Of a stretch of DNA of 19,732 bases, positions 1-7,843 are shown piece after piece. Location of the stretch: the NCBI GenBank assembly GCA_963653535.1, contig CAVJWU010000028.1:1-19732 (forward strand), given 5' to 3'. The notes under the pieces were generated by a model, which saw nothing but the letters and a program-made list of their open reading frames with translations, was not told the origin of the DNA and did not search any database. A program made the translations under genes and the position numbers. Each line of letters starts with the position of its first letter. The stretch's first letter is position 1. Source of the stretch: UBA3210 sp963653535. Lineage in GTDB: Bacteria; Bacillota_I; Bacilli_A; RFN20; CAG-449.

Positions 1-55
1 CACTATTTCAACTCCATAATAATTAAAGTAGCAATAAAAATCAATTATGTTAAAA

Positions 56-61
56 TATAAT
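56..61 (+). promoter_or_regulatory. Possible -10 box of the AAA-ATPase-like gene
   Basis: A perfect TATAAT lies 20 bases before the start codon of the downstream gene and just before its Shine-Dalgarno sequence. No convincing -35 hexamer sits 16-18 bases upstream, and the region is very AT-rich, so the call is weak. Confidence 0.3.
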
Positions 62-81
62 TAGCTAAGGAGGTTGATACA

Positions 82-1665
82 ATGTCAAGATATCTAAATA
101 AAAACAATGATTCATATTTTGATTGTTTAAATTCTAAAATATTCATTGATAAATCAGAATTAATCAATATTACCAATTCTAATTTGAGAACTAACGATAA
201 ATTTATGTGTGTCACTCGTCCTAGAAGGTTTGGTAAAACTATGGGTTTATCAATGCTTAATGCTTATTATTCAAAAGGTTGTGATTCAAAAGATTTGTTT
301 AAAAATTTAAAGATATCTAATGAAGCATCCTATTTAGAGCATTTAAATAAACATAATGTCATTTGGATTGATATGGCTGATGTATATTCTAATACAGATG
401 ATAAGAAGGACTTTATAAAGAAAATAAAATCTAATTTATTAAAAGAATTAAAAGATACATATACGGACATTAATTTAAACGATTTAACTCTCGGTGAAGC
501 TCTAGTAGAAATTAATTCTAAATTAAATGAGAGATTTGTCTTTTTAATTGATGAATGGGATGTCATTTTTAGAGAACAAGAAAATAATACAAAATTATGT
601 GATGATTATATTCTGCTTCTTAGATCATTATTTAAATCAAGCAATGTTTCTTCTTGTATTGATTTAGTTTATATGACCGGTATTTTACCTATTAGAAGAT
701 ATTCAACTCAATCTACATTAAATATGTTTAGAGAATACAATATGCTTGATGCAGATAATCTCTCTACTTATTTTGGCTTTACAGAAGATGAAGTCATAGG
801 ATTATGTAACAAGTATAGCCGCGATTTTAATGAAATTAAATCTTGGTATAATGGCTACAAACTAAATGGAAATGATATTTATAATCCTAAAAGTGTAGTT
901 GAAGCTGTAACTAGAGGCATATGTAAAGAATATTGGACAAAGACTAGCGCGATTGAAGCTGTCACTAATTATATGAATTATGATAATGGTATTTTAAAAG
1001 ATACTATTACTAAAATGTTAACTGGTGAAAAAGTATTTGTTAATGTTTCTCTTTTCGATAATGACCTAACTAAGGTTAATTCAAAAGATTCAGCTCTAGT
1101 TGTATTAATTCATCTAGGATATTTAGCTTTTATTCCAGGAGAAGAAGTAGGCTATGGCTATTGCTATATTCCTAATTATGAAATAAGATTAGAGTTTGTA
1201 AATGCATTACAAGATTTAAAATGGAACGAAATATATAATCCAATAGCCTCTTCACGTAAATTATATGAAGAAACGTTAAAAGGTAATACTCAATATATAA
1301 ATGAAACATTAGATAAAAACCATTTAGATCTAGCTGGACCTTTTAATAAAAATAAAGAAGATGTCCTAGGTATTATCGTCCAAATCTCTTATTATGCTTG
1401 TAAGAAATATTACAATGTAAAAAAAGAAGATAGTTCTACTTTAGGTAGATCTGATATATCTTTTATACCTTATAGCAATGATCATATTCCAATGATTATT
1501 GAATTAAAAGTTAACGCTTCTCCTAGTGAAGCACTTAAACAAATTAAAGATAAACAATATTTTAATTCTTTAGGTTCATACCATGGAGATGTATTATTAC
1601 TTGGTATCTCTTATGATGATCAAAATTTAAAGCATGATTCAAAGATTGAAATAATAAAATTATAA
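82..1665 (+). CDS. AAA-ATPase-like protein with C-terminal PD-(D/E)XK nuclease-like domain (DUF1703 family)
   Basis: This 527-residue protein belongs to the AAA-ATPase-like/DUF1703 family, which is often multicopy in gut anaerobes and has no settled function. The N-terminal half carries a Walker A-type loop, RPRRFGKT (residues 46-53), and a Walker B strand, FVFLIDEWD (152-160). The C-terminal part has a PD-(D/E)XK-like core: GRSD at 455-458, then a strand with E474-L-K476. All these residues are present, so both ATP handling and a nuclease-type fold look intact. The start is set by AAGGAGG at 67-73, eight bases before the ATG. It stands alone: a strong hairpin terminator follows, and the next gene converges on it. 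No signal peptide or membrane segment is visible. Nuclease activity is inferred from the fold only; a role in defence, plasmid biology or regulation is possible but not shown by the neighbours. Confidence 0.88.
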   Translation: MSRYLNKNNDSYFDCLNSKIFIDKSELINITNSNLRTNDKFMCVTRPRRFGKTMGLSMLNAYYSKGCDSKDLFKNLKISNEASYLEHLNKHNVIWIDMADVYSNTDDKKDFIKKIKSNLLKELKDTYTDINLNDLTLGEALVEINSKLNERFVFLIDEWDVIFREQENNTKLCDDYILLLRSLFKSSNVSSCIDLVYMTGILPIRRYSTQSTLNMFREYNMLDADNLSTYFGFTEDEVIGLCNKYSRDFNEIKSWYNGYKLNGNDIYNPKSVVEAVTRGICKEYWTKTSAIEAVTNYMNYDNGILKDTITKMLTGEKVFVNVSLFDNDLTKVNSKDSALVVLIHLGYLAFIPGEEVGYGYCYIPNYEIRLEFVNALQDLKWNEIYNPIASSRKLYEETLKGNTQYINETLDKNHLDLAGPFNKNKEDVLGIIVQISYYACKKYYNVKKEDSSTLGRSDISFIPYSNDHIPMIIELKVNASPSEALKQIKDKQYFNSLGSYHGDVLLLGISYDDQNLKHDSKIEIIKL

Positions 1666-1680
1666 TTACTTAAATTTTTT

Positions 1681-1712
1681 AAAAGGGCTGTCATTATAAA
1701 CAGCCCTTTTTA
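1681..1712. terminator. Bidirectional Rho-independent terminator
   Basis: Perfect 10-bp arms AAAAGGGCTG (1681-1690) and CAGCCCTTTT (1701-1710) enclose a 10-nt loop, with T continuing after the right arm. The hairpin sits between the stop of the plus-strand AAA-ATPase-like gene and the stop of the convergent MATE gene. The A-rich left arm makes it usable from both sides. It is among the most GC-rich stems in the window's intergenic DNA. Confidence 0.9.
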
Positions 1713-1744
1713 ATGTCATATATATTTTAAAAGATAATATCTTA

Positions 1745-3088
1745 TTACATATTTTTGGTCATTTTTTTATAATAATAGATAAAGCACGGAATTTCGAGTA
1801 AAGCACTTAAGATCCATGAACAAACATATAATAGATACAGTGACTCAATCGTATGGTAATAATTAAATATCGTATAAACCCAAATAATTCTAAATACGCA
1901 TACACCAAATACTTCTAATAACATCGGTAAGAAAGTTTTACCTAATCCCCTACTAGCTGCGATGGCTGAATCCATTAAAGCGGAGACGAAATAAGAATAA
2001 CCCATAATTCTAAGTCGTTGTAATCCGCTGGCAATAGTTGCTTCATCAGTAGTAAAAAGTAATAAAGCAGGGCGACCACCAAGTTCTAAAAATAAACCGA
2101 TAATTAAACCTACTCCTAAAGAATACACTAGAGAAATTAAATACGAATGAAGAATTCTTTTCTTCTTGTTAGCCCCATAGTTTTGACCGATAAAGGAACT
2201 ACCAGCATAATAAAACGCAGCCATAATATCATAAACTAACGCATCGTAATTCGTCGCGGCAGAATTACCATTTACCATCGTAATATCGAATGTATTTACG
2301 CTTCCTTGGATAAATAAATTCGCAACTGCGAAAATAGCATTTTGTAATGAAGCTGGAATACCAATTTTTAATAATTCCATCGTATCGTTTTGATTCGGCT
2401 TAATCTCTTTAATTTTAAGTTTAAATTCATCAGTTCTTTTCGCTAAAGAAATTAAGATTAAGCTCATCGATAAATATTGTGAAATACTACTTGCTAAAGC
2501 AACTCCTAAAACATCTAGTTTACAAACTGCAACAAAGAACATATTTAGACCAATATTTAATAAACCCGCGATAGCTAAATATATTAAAGGTTTTTTCGTA
2601 TCTCCTAATGCAGAATAAATTGCGTTACCATAATTATAAAGAGCTACTCCAGGCATGCCACATAAGTAGACACAAAAATATAATCTCGCATCAGAAAATA
2701 CTTCTTCTTTTGTTCCTAAAACGCTTAATAAAGGATAAGATAATGATATTCCTAAAACTCCGAATAAAACACCAATAATAAAACAAAGAATAACTCCGTT
2801 ATGAATAGTTATATGAATTCTTTCATCATTTTTTTGTCCAATTGCTTTGGCAACTATTACATTAACTGCGTTTCCCATGCCAATCATGATTCCAGTAAAT
2901 AATGAAACTAAAATTGAAGTTGACCCAACCGCGCCGATAGAATTCTTGCCACCGAATTGACCAACTACAATAATATCTGATAAATTAAATAATACTTGTA
3001 AGAAATTAGATAACATTAATGGTAAAGAAAATAAGAATATTTGTTTCCAAAGATTTCCTTTAGTCATATCTAAACTTTTTGAAGCCAT
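1745..3088 (-). CDS. MATE family multidrug efflux transporter (first of two)
   Basis: This is a 447-residue, very hydrophobic protein of the MATE family, which exports cationic drugs and dyes across the cytoplasmic membrane using Na+ or H+ gradients. The opening (basic residues, then KGNLWKQIFLFSLPLMLSNF), the LFNLSDIIVVGQFGG segment near residue 40 and the repeated two-half layout of about 12 membrane helices match the family. Length is typical. The start is supported by GAGGTGA (3092-3098), although its spacing to the ATG is short (3 nt). It lies downstream of the MerR-type regulator on the same strand with a 55-bp gap that holds its own promoter-like signals, so it may be partly independent. 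The substrate cannot be read from sequence. Confidence 0.93.
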   Translation of the reverse strand: MASKSLDMTKGNLWKQIFLFSLPLMLSNFLQVLFNLSDIIVVGQFGGKNSIGAVGSTSILVSLFTGIMIGMGNAVNVIVAKAIGQKNDERIHITIHNGVILCFIIGVLFGVLGISLSYPLLSVLGTKEEVFSDARLYFCVYLCGMPGVALYNYGNAIYSALGDTKKPLIYLAIAGLLNIGLNMFFVAVCKLDVLGVALASSISQYLSMSLILISLAKRTDEFKLKIKEIKPNQNDTMELLKIGIPASLQNAIFAVANLFIQGSVNTFDITMVNGNSAATNYDALVYDIMAAFYYAGSSFIGQNYGANKKKRILHSYLISLVYSLGVGLIIGLFLELGGRPALLLFTTDEATIASGLQRLRIMGYSYFVSALMDSAIAASRGLGKTFLPMLLEVFGVCVFRIIWVYTIFNYYHTIESLYLLYVCSWILSALLEIPCFIYYYKKMTKNM

Positions 3089-3110
3089 AAGTCACCTCAC
3101 ACAAAACAAT

Positions 3111-3138
3111 ATTTTATCACTATAAAAATTAACTACAA
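3111..3138 (-). promoter_or_regulatory. Probable promoter of the minus-strand MATE gene
   Basis: On the minus strand, TTGTAG (3133-3138) is followed after 16 bp by TAAAAT (3111-3116). A TG one base before the -10 gives an extended -10. It lies in the 55-bp gap between the regulator stop and the transporter's ribosome binding site. Confidence 0.5.
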
Positions 3139-3143
3139 GAAGA

Positions 3144-3935
3144 TTAATCTAAAACATCGATAATTTGATAAGCATTATCTTTTAAAACGCGATCCATTGT
3201 TTTAATTATTAATTGCAAGTTTGAAGACGATGAGAATGAAATATCAAACCTTTCATTTAAAAGTCGATAATTATATTCTTTATTTTTAAGAGTAAGTAAA
3301 CGGACGTTCTTGTCATTTTTTAATTTTTCATAATCTTCAACACTTGTTTCGAAGAAAATATATTGGCCAATTTTATCTTTGGTCTTCTTTTTTAAGAGGC
3401 CATAAAGACCTCCAATATAAATACCCTTTTTTGAATAAAATGAAAATATATCCGCGAATTTTTCAAAGACATCTTCGATAAAGTTTTGATATCTTAATTC
3501 ATTAAGATCAGTTTTATAAGGAATTAAAACTAAATATAGTAAAGGTAATTTACCTTGATAATAATTATTTTTCAAATATGCTTTTTTAGCGTTATTAAGC
3601 TCAATAAATTTATTAATATTATTCAAACCTTGATTTAATTTATATATTTTTTTATCTACTTCTTTTTTTGAATATTGTAAGAATCCTTCTAAATCAACTT
3701 CATTATTTTCAATATAACGTTCTTGCACCGTTTTTAAAGGAATCTCTGTTTCAATTGATAAATAGATAATATCTGCGAAAGGGACTTGATCTCTTGAATA
3801 ATAACGATATGAAGATTCATTATCAATATAGATTGGTTTTAATATGCCAATACGATCATAATATCTTAACGATTTAATACTTAATCCACTTAATATGGAA
3901 AATTCACCAATTGATAACAGATTTTTATCTTTCAT
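3144..3935 (-). CDS. MerR family transcriptional regulator, BmrR-like
   Basis: This is a 263-residue regulator with an N-terminal MerR winged helix-turn-helix. Key stretches are LLSIGEFSILSGLSIKSLRYYD (broadly residues 6-27) and SYRYYS (42-47), both very close in style to Bacillus BmrR and Mta. A linker helix suited to dimerisation follows (about 80-115), then a roughly 150-residue C-terminal domain that in this family binds drugs. The start at 3935 is preferred over an upstream ATG at 3968. GGGGAGAG (3942-3949 on the plus strand) sits six bases before it, while the upstream ATG has no ribosome binding site and would lie inside the divergent promoter. The gene lies between two MATE pumps and probably activates the divergent one through the operator at 3938-3968. 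Its own ribosome binding site lies inside that operator, so autoregulation is likely. Confidence 0.9.
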   Translation of the reverse strand: MKDKNLLSIGEFSILSGLSIKSLRYYDRIGILKPIYIDNESSYRYYSRDQVPFADIIYLSIETEIPLKTVQERYIENNEVDLEGFLQYSKKEVDKKIYKLNQGLNNINKFIELNNAKKAYLKNNYYQGKLPLLYLVLIPYKTDLNELRYQNFIEDVFEKFADIFSFYSKKGIYIGGLYGLLKKKTKDKIGQYIFFETSVEDYEKLKNDKNVRLLTLKNKEYNYRLLNERFDISFSSSSNLQLIIKTMDRVLKDNAYQIIDVLD

Positions 3936-3937
3936 AG

Positions 3938-3968
3938 TTGACTCTCCCCTATAGGGATAGTTTATCAT
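3938..3968 (+). promoter_or_regulatory. MerR-type promoter/operator with 19-bp spacer
   Basis: TTGACT (-35, 3938-3943) and TATCAT (-10, 3963-3968) are separated by exactly 19 bp, the over-long spacing typical of promoters activated by MerR proteins through DNA distortion. An inverted repeat spans the spacer: ACTCTCCC (3941-3948) and GGGATAGT (3954-3961), matching at 7 of 8 positions around a 5-bp centre. A perfect 10-bp palindrome, CCCTATAGGG (3947-3956), lies inside it. From memory, the CTCCCCT..AGGG core resembles BmrR/Mta operators. It drives the divergent MATE gene at 4003, and the adjacent BmrR-like gene encodes the natural binding partner. Confidence 0.82.
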
Positions 3969-4002
3969 ATTTTTCGTGTCTAAGAAAGGAGTAAAAAAAT
4001 TT

Positions 4003-5349
4003 ATGGAAATGAGTCAACATTTTAGAAAAAGAGACTTATTAAAATTTTCTCTTCCTGCTATCTTCATGATGATTATTTCTTCTATATATGGTGTTATAGA
4101 TGGATTATTTATATCAAATGTCGAAGGAGATACCGCCTTCAGCGCGGTTAATCTTATCATTCCTTTTGTAATGATTCTCGCCGTATTTGGTTTCATGTTT
4201 GGTCAAGGAGGTTCTGCTTTAGTAAGTAAGACTTTTGGTGAAGGAGATATCGAGAAAGGAAATCGTTATTTTACAATGAATGTTATTACATTAACGATTA
4301 TTTCAATAATCGCATCTATCGCTGGTTTCTTTTTAATCGAACCTATTTCACATCTATTAGGTGCGAGTGAAGCAATGTTACCTTATTGTATCATGTATGG
4401 AAAAGCCTTAGTTCCATTTGTCTTATTTTTTTCTTTACAATATGCATTCCAATCATTTATGGTTGTCGCAAAGAAAACTTTATTAAACTTTATATTTACG
4501 CTTATCGCTGGAATAACTAATATTGTCGGTGATTTCTTATTAGTATGTGTTTTTAAATATGGTGTTGTAGGCGCGGCGATTGCTTCAGGGATTTCTACTT
4601 TAGTTGGATCTTTATTACCTATTTCATATTTAATTATCTATCGAAATAAAAATACATTAAAATTCGTTCCTACTAAATTAGAAGCTAAACCATTAATTCA
4701 ATCTTCATCTAATGGCCTTTCAGAAATGGTTTCAAATGTTTCTATGTCCTTAGTTAATATGTTATACAATGCACAATTAATGTTTTATATTGGTCAAGAT
4801 GGCGTTACAGCATATGGAATTATAATGTATGTAGGATTTATTTTTACTGGTGTTTATTTTGGTTTCTCTATGAGTGTTTCACCATTAATTTCTTATCAAT
4901 ATGGGGCTAATAACAATAAAGAATTGCAATCATTACTGAAGAATAGTTTATTAATCTATATTCTTTTTGCTTTAGTTTTATCTACTGCCGCGATATTATC
5001 TTCTTCTTTACTTGCTTCTGCATTTATTAGAAACAATGATGCTTTATTAGAATTATCATCTAATGCATTAAAATTATATTCAATTAGTTATTATCTCGCT
5101 GGCTTTAATATCTTCTTCTCTGCCTTCTTTACCGCATTAAATAATGGATTTGTTTCAGGATTTATATCACTTGCAAGAACATTTATTTTCCAAGTTATTT
5201 GTATATACGTTCTTCCATTAATCTTTAAAGAAACAGGTCTATGGATTTCAATGGGTGTTTCTGAAGTTCTTTCCTTAGGAGTAAGCTTATTCTTCCTCTT
5301 TAAGAAAAAAGATGTATATCATTATTTTAGTAATAAAAAGGTCGCATAA
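4003..5349 (+). CDS. MATE family multidrug efflux transporter, MepA-like (second of two)
   Basis: This is a MATE exporter of 448 residues with about 12 membrane helices in two repeated halves. RDLLKFSLPAIFMMIISS, followed by the YGVIDGLFISN and GQGGSALVSKTFGEGD segments, resembles the MepA-like subgroup. The ATG at 4003 is preferred: AAGGAG (3986-3991) precedes it by 11 bases. A GTG at 3976 in the same frame would sit at the predicted transcription start, before that binding site. The gene diverges from the BmrR-like regulator, and its promoter has the 19-bp spacer of MerR-activated genes. The inference is drug-induced expression of the pump. A hairpin terminator follows directly. The substrate is unknown; cationic drugs, dyes or host-derived amphiphiles are typical for the family. 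Confidence 0.93.
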   Translation: MEMSQHFRKRDLLKFSLPAIFMMIISSIYGVIDGLFISNVEGDTAFSAVNLIIPFVMILAVFGFMFGQGGSALVSKTFGEGDIEKGNRYFTMNVITLTIISIIASIAGFFLIEPISHLLGASEAMLPYCIMYGKALVPFVLFFSLQYAFQSFMVVAKKTLLNFIFTLIAGITNIVGDFLLVCVFKYGVVGAAIASGISTLVGSLLPISYLIIYRNKNTLKFVPTKLEAKPLIQSSSNGLSEMVSNVSMSLVNMLYNAQLMFYIGQDGVTAYGIIMYVGFIFTGVYFGFSMSVSPLISYQYGANNNKELQSLLKNSLLIYILFALVLSTAAILSSSLLASAFIRNNDALLELSSNALKLYSISYYLAGFNIFFSAFFTALNNGFVSGFISLARTFIFQVICIYVLPLIFKETGLWISMGVSEVLSLGVSLFFLFKKKDVYHYFSNKKVA

Positions 5350-5350
5350 A

Positions 5351-5377
5351 AAAATCACTTCATTTGAAGTGATTTTT
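5351..5377. terminator. Bidirectional terminator between convergent MATE and activase genes
   Basis: AAAATCACTTCA (5351-5362) and TGAAGTGATTTT (5365-5376) form a nearly loopless perfect inverted repeat, so a practical hairpin opens to a six-base loop. T-runs follow in both directions. It begins one base after the MATE stop and ends three bases before the stop of the minus-strand activase gene. Confidence 0.88.
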
Positions 5378-5379
5378 AT

Positions 5380-6222
5380 TTATATAATAACTGCCGTTGA
5401 ACAGCCATTTTCTAATGCGACTTTTTGTAATTTTAATAAAGTATCATCATCGACAATTACTTTACCAAATTCTTTTATACCATCTTCTCTAACGCCAAAA
5501 TAACGATATTTTAACAATTTATAACGGACGTTAGATTTAATTATTTTTGAAACTTCTTTAACAGTATATGCATTTTCTTCTTCATTATGAGGAAGAATGA
5601 CTGTTCTAACTTCTTCTAATTTATTTATTTTTAAAAGATAATCTAAATTATTTAAAACAACATTATTATCTTTAGAAGTTATATAATGATGAAATGAATT
5701 ATTAAATGCTTTTATATCTAACATCACTCCATCACTAATCGAGATTAAATCTTCCATCTCTTTTAAATCATAAGATCCATTTGAATCTAATAAACAAGTT
5801 AAACCCAACTTTTTTACTTTGATAAATAAGTTCTTAATGAATGTTGGATAAGTTGTACATTCTCCTCCAGAAATAGTTATTCCTCTTATAAAAGGGCGAA
5901 CTTCTTTTATCATATTTAATAATTCTTCTTCACTATAATAAGTAATCTTAGGCGAAGATAAATTAGGGCATGTTTTAATGCAAGTATCACAATTTACACA
6001 TTTGACTTTAGACCAAATAACCTTGTTTTCTTCGTTAAAACTAAGCGCATTAACTGGGCATAATTTAACGCATTTACCACAAGAAGAACAAAGATTTATC
6101 GTTTCAGGATTATGGCAATAAAGGCATCTAAAAGGACACCCTTGGACAAAGATAACGAGTCTATTACCAGGCCCATCGACATTTGAAAATGTGATAATCT
6201 TATTTACTGGAAGTTTTTCCAT
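5380..6222 (-). CDS. yjjW: YjjW-like glycyl-radical enzyme activase (radical SAM)
   Basis: This 280-residue radical SAM protein should install a glycyl radical on the enzyme encoded just upstream. The radical SAM cluster is C29-x3-C33-x2-C36 in GCPFRCLYCHN. Two ferredoxin-like Cys sets for extra 4Fe-4S clusters follow, C45/C48/C51/C55 and C75/C78/C81/C85, as expected for the YjjW and larger PflA-type activases. SGGECTTYP (118-126) is the usual SAM-binding GGE region. The gene overlaps the end of the yjjI-like gene by 23 bases. Its nearest upstream sequence is only a weak A/G-rich ribosome binding site, so translational coupling is likely. A start at 6222 is needed to keep the N-terminal strand before the first cluster. 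The end of the gene meets a shared terminator. E. coli YjjW is of similar length. Confidence 0.9.
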   Translation of the reverse strand: MEKLPVNKIITFSNVDGPGNRLVIFVQGCPFRCLYCHNPETINLCSSCGKCVKLCPVNALSFNEENKVIWSKVKCVNCDTCIKTCPNLSSPKITYYSEEELLNMIKEVRPFIRGITISGGECTTYPTFIKNLFIKVKKLGLTCLLDSNGSYDLKEMEDLISISDGVMLDIKAFNNSFHHYITSKDNNVVLNNLDYLLKINKLEEVRTVILPHNEEENAYTVKEVSKIIKSNVRYKLLKYRYFGVREDGIKEFGKVIVDDDTLLKLQKVALENGCSTAVII

Positions 6223-7723
6223 AAACTTTTCTTTCTAAAGCGTGTCCTCCAAGAGAAGCACCTTTACCAAAGATTGTACAGTTATTAACAGATTGAGAAG
6301 CGTTATTTAATTTTTCTATTTCACTCTTTTTAACTAAGTAGCCAGTAACTCTAACTAAATCATTATCTTCGTTATAAGCAGTAAAATATCTCATTCCAGA
6401 ATTAAACGCACCTTTAATAATATCTAAAATTGCTTCTTTAGAATTTGACCATGTTTGATCAAATTTAAAGATATCACCTACTCCACATGGGAAGAATTTA
6501 TGTAAACGTGATTCAACTTTTAAATGAGTAAATAAGTCAGGTTCATAACCAACTGGGATTCTACATCCTGGTGCATCATCCATTCCATCTGTATCAATAC
6601 CAACTTGGGCATGCATTTCGTATTGGTTATTATTACCTTCACAATATAATCCTTTATGGGCTTTTACTTGTTTTTCAATTGCTTCTAAAACTTTATAAGC
6701 TAAAGCATTGGCTTCTTCATTATGACCAAAACCTAAGTTCTTATCTTTAATACCAAGAAGGTTATTAACGCATTCAGCCACACCGACTACTCCGACCATG
6801 CCAGTAAAATATTTTTGTTCAACAAAACCTTCTTTAACTAAGAAATTAGCTTTAAAGAAAGAAGATTCTTCAACGATAAATTTAACTCTTTGATCAATAT
6901 ATTCTAAGATTAAGTTAACATACTTTGGTAAGACGTAAGAAAAGAAATGATCTTGAGAAGTAGCTTCTAAAGATATTTCATATAATCTTAAACGAGGTAA
7001 GGTATAACCGCCTCCACCAATATTTAAAGCATTATAACAACTTGCAATTCCATAAGGATGATTTTTATGTTCTAAAGAATACATTTTGTCATTAGCGAAA
7101 CTTGGTTTAGAAGTTTTTAACATTGAATCAATACTATCTAAAGCTAAAGAAGTAGGAGTCTTGTCTTCATTATAAAGTAAAGTAATATTTGGGACTGCAA
7201 GTTCCATCTCACGTGTTAAATCTAAAATAATACGTGTAATTTTACTATCTTCTGGACCGATATCCGCATGAACGAAAGAATCTGGAAGAGTTTTATCAAT
7301 ATTTTTTAAAAACTCTCTTAAGATTTCTTTAGTTAAAGGATTATCCGCATCTTTTTCAAATGGCTTAAAAATATGAGTAAAGTTACCTAAATAGACTGGA
7401 AAAGAAGTAATTGAAGGAACATGATGATAAAAAATAAGTAAATTAGAACAACATTCTAATAATGTCTTAGGCTTTTCTAATTCTAGAAAAGCGCATCCTT
7501 TTTCCATTAAAATATCATAATTAGGTAAAATATACCTAGGGCGATAAGGATTAAGTCCTTCGCCTAAATCACATACTTTTCTTTCTTCTAAAGCTTTAAT
7601 CCATAAAGGATTTCTTTTTAAGACTTCTACTTCATTTTCAGCGAGACGGGCTAAAGCAAGAAGTTCTTGTTCATAAGTTAAAGAAGTATCTTGAATAATA
7701 TTCATTAGTTTTTTTTCTTCCAT
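6200..7723 (-). CDS. yjjI: YjjI family glycyl-radical enzyme
   Basis: This 507-residue oxygen-sensitive radical enzyme is of the YjjI family (E. coli YjjI is about 516 residues), whose reaction is not established. The C-terminal glycyl-radical loop is RVTGY with G461 as the predicted radical site. A candidate thiyl cysteine is C229 in ASCYNALNIGGGG, in the middle of the barrel where this class keeps its active-site Cys. Other distinctive stretches are VHADIGPED (151-159) and GTDGMDDAP-like residues before the CRIPVGYEPDLF segment. The start is firm: GGAGG (7729-7734 region) precedes the ATG by six bases. The activase gene follows with overlap, which strongly supports a working enzyme/activator pair. 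No metabolic genes flank it here, unlike the E. coli copy near the deo genes, so the substrate cannot be inferred. Expression should be favoured without oxygen. Confidence 0.9.
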   Translation of the reverse strand: MEEKKLMNIIQDTSLTYEQELLALARLAENEVEVLKRNPLWIKALEERKVCDLGEGLNPYRPRYILPNYDILMEKGCAFLELEKPKTLLECCSNLLIFYHHVPSITSFPVYLGNFTHIFKPFEKDADNPLTKEILREFLKNIDKTLPDSFVHADIGPEDSKITRIILDLTREMELAVPNITLLYNEDKTPTSLALDSIDSMLKTSKPSFANDKMYSLEHKNHPYGIASCYNALNIGGGGYTLPRLRLYEISLEATSQDHFFSYVLPKYVNLILEYIDQRVKFIVEESSFFKANFLVKEGFVEQKYFTGMVGVVGVAECVNNLLGIKDKNLGFGHNEEANALAYKVLEAIEKQVKAHKGLYCEGNNNQYEMHAQVGIDTDGMDDAPGCRIPVGYEPDLFTHLKVESRLHKFFPCGVGDIFKFDQTWSNSKEAILDIIKGAFNSGMRYFTAYNEDNDLVRVTGYLVKKSEIEKLNNASQSVNNCTIFGKGASLGGHALERKVYGKTSSK

Positions 7724-7811
7724 AAAAAACCTCCAAGCAATATTATCTTATCACAATAAGACATTTTTAAGAATATGTAAATCTTAAATAGACAAATAGA
7801 AATTTTAATTT

Positions 7812-7829
7812 TAAACTATTAATAGTTTA
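7812..7829. repeat. 18-bp perfect palindrome before the TRIC gene
   Basis: TAAACTATTAATAGTTTA is a perfect 18-bp palindrome ending four bases before the Shine-Dalgarno sequence (AGAGG, 7833-7837) of the UPF0126/TRIC gene. It could be a dimeric regulator's operator or a weak 5' leader hairpin. It has no T-run and so is not a terminator. Confidence 0.6.
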
Positions 7830-7843
7830 CTTAGAGGTTTATT

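Noticed and set aside
330..566. Minus-strand open frame inside the AAA-ATPase-like gene
   Set aside because: It is fully antisense to a well-supported gene, has no family resemblance and no convincing ribosome binding site.
3968..3976. Upstream starts for the regulator (ATG 3968) and the MATE pump (GTG 3976)
   Set aside because: Both lie at or inside the promoter boxes and lack spaced ribosome binding sites. The ATGs at 3935 and 4003 have them.
5312..5503. Plus-strand open frame across the MATE end and the activase end
   Set aside because: It runs through a terminator and overlaps both real genes; the translation has no recognisable domain.
7747..7760. CTTAT-CACA-ATAAG inverted repeat near the yjjI promoter as a Rex or FNR-type site
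   Set aside because: Only the five-base outer arms match, and the sequence does not fit the full symmetric Rex or FNR consensus I know.
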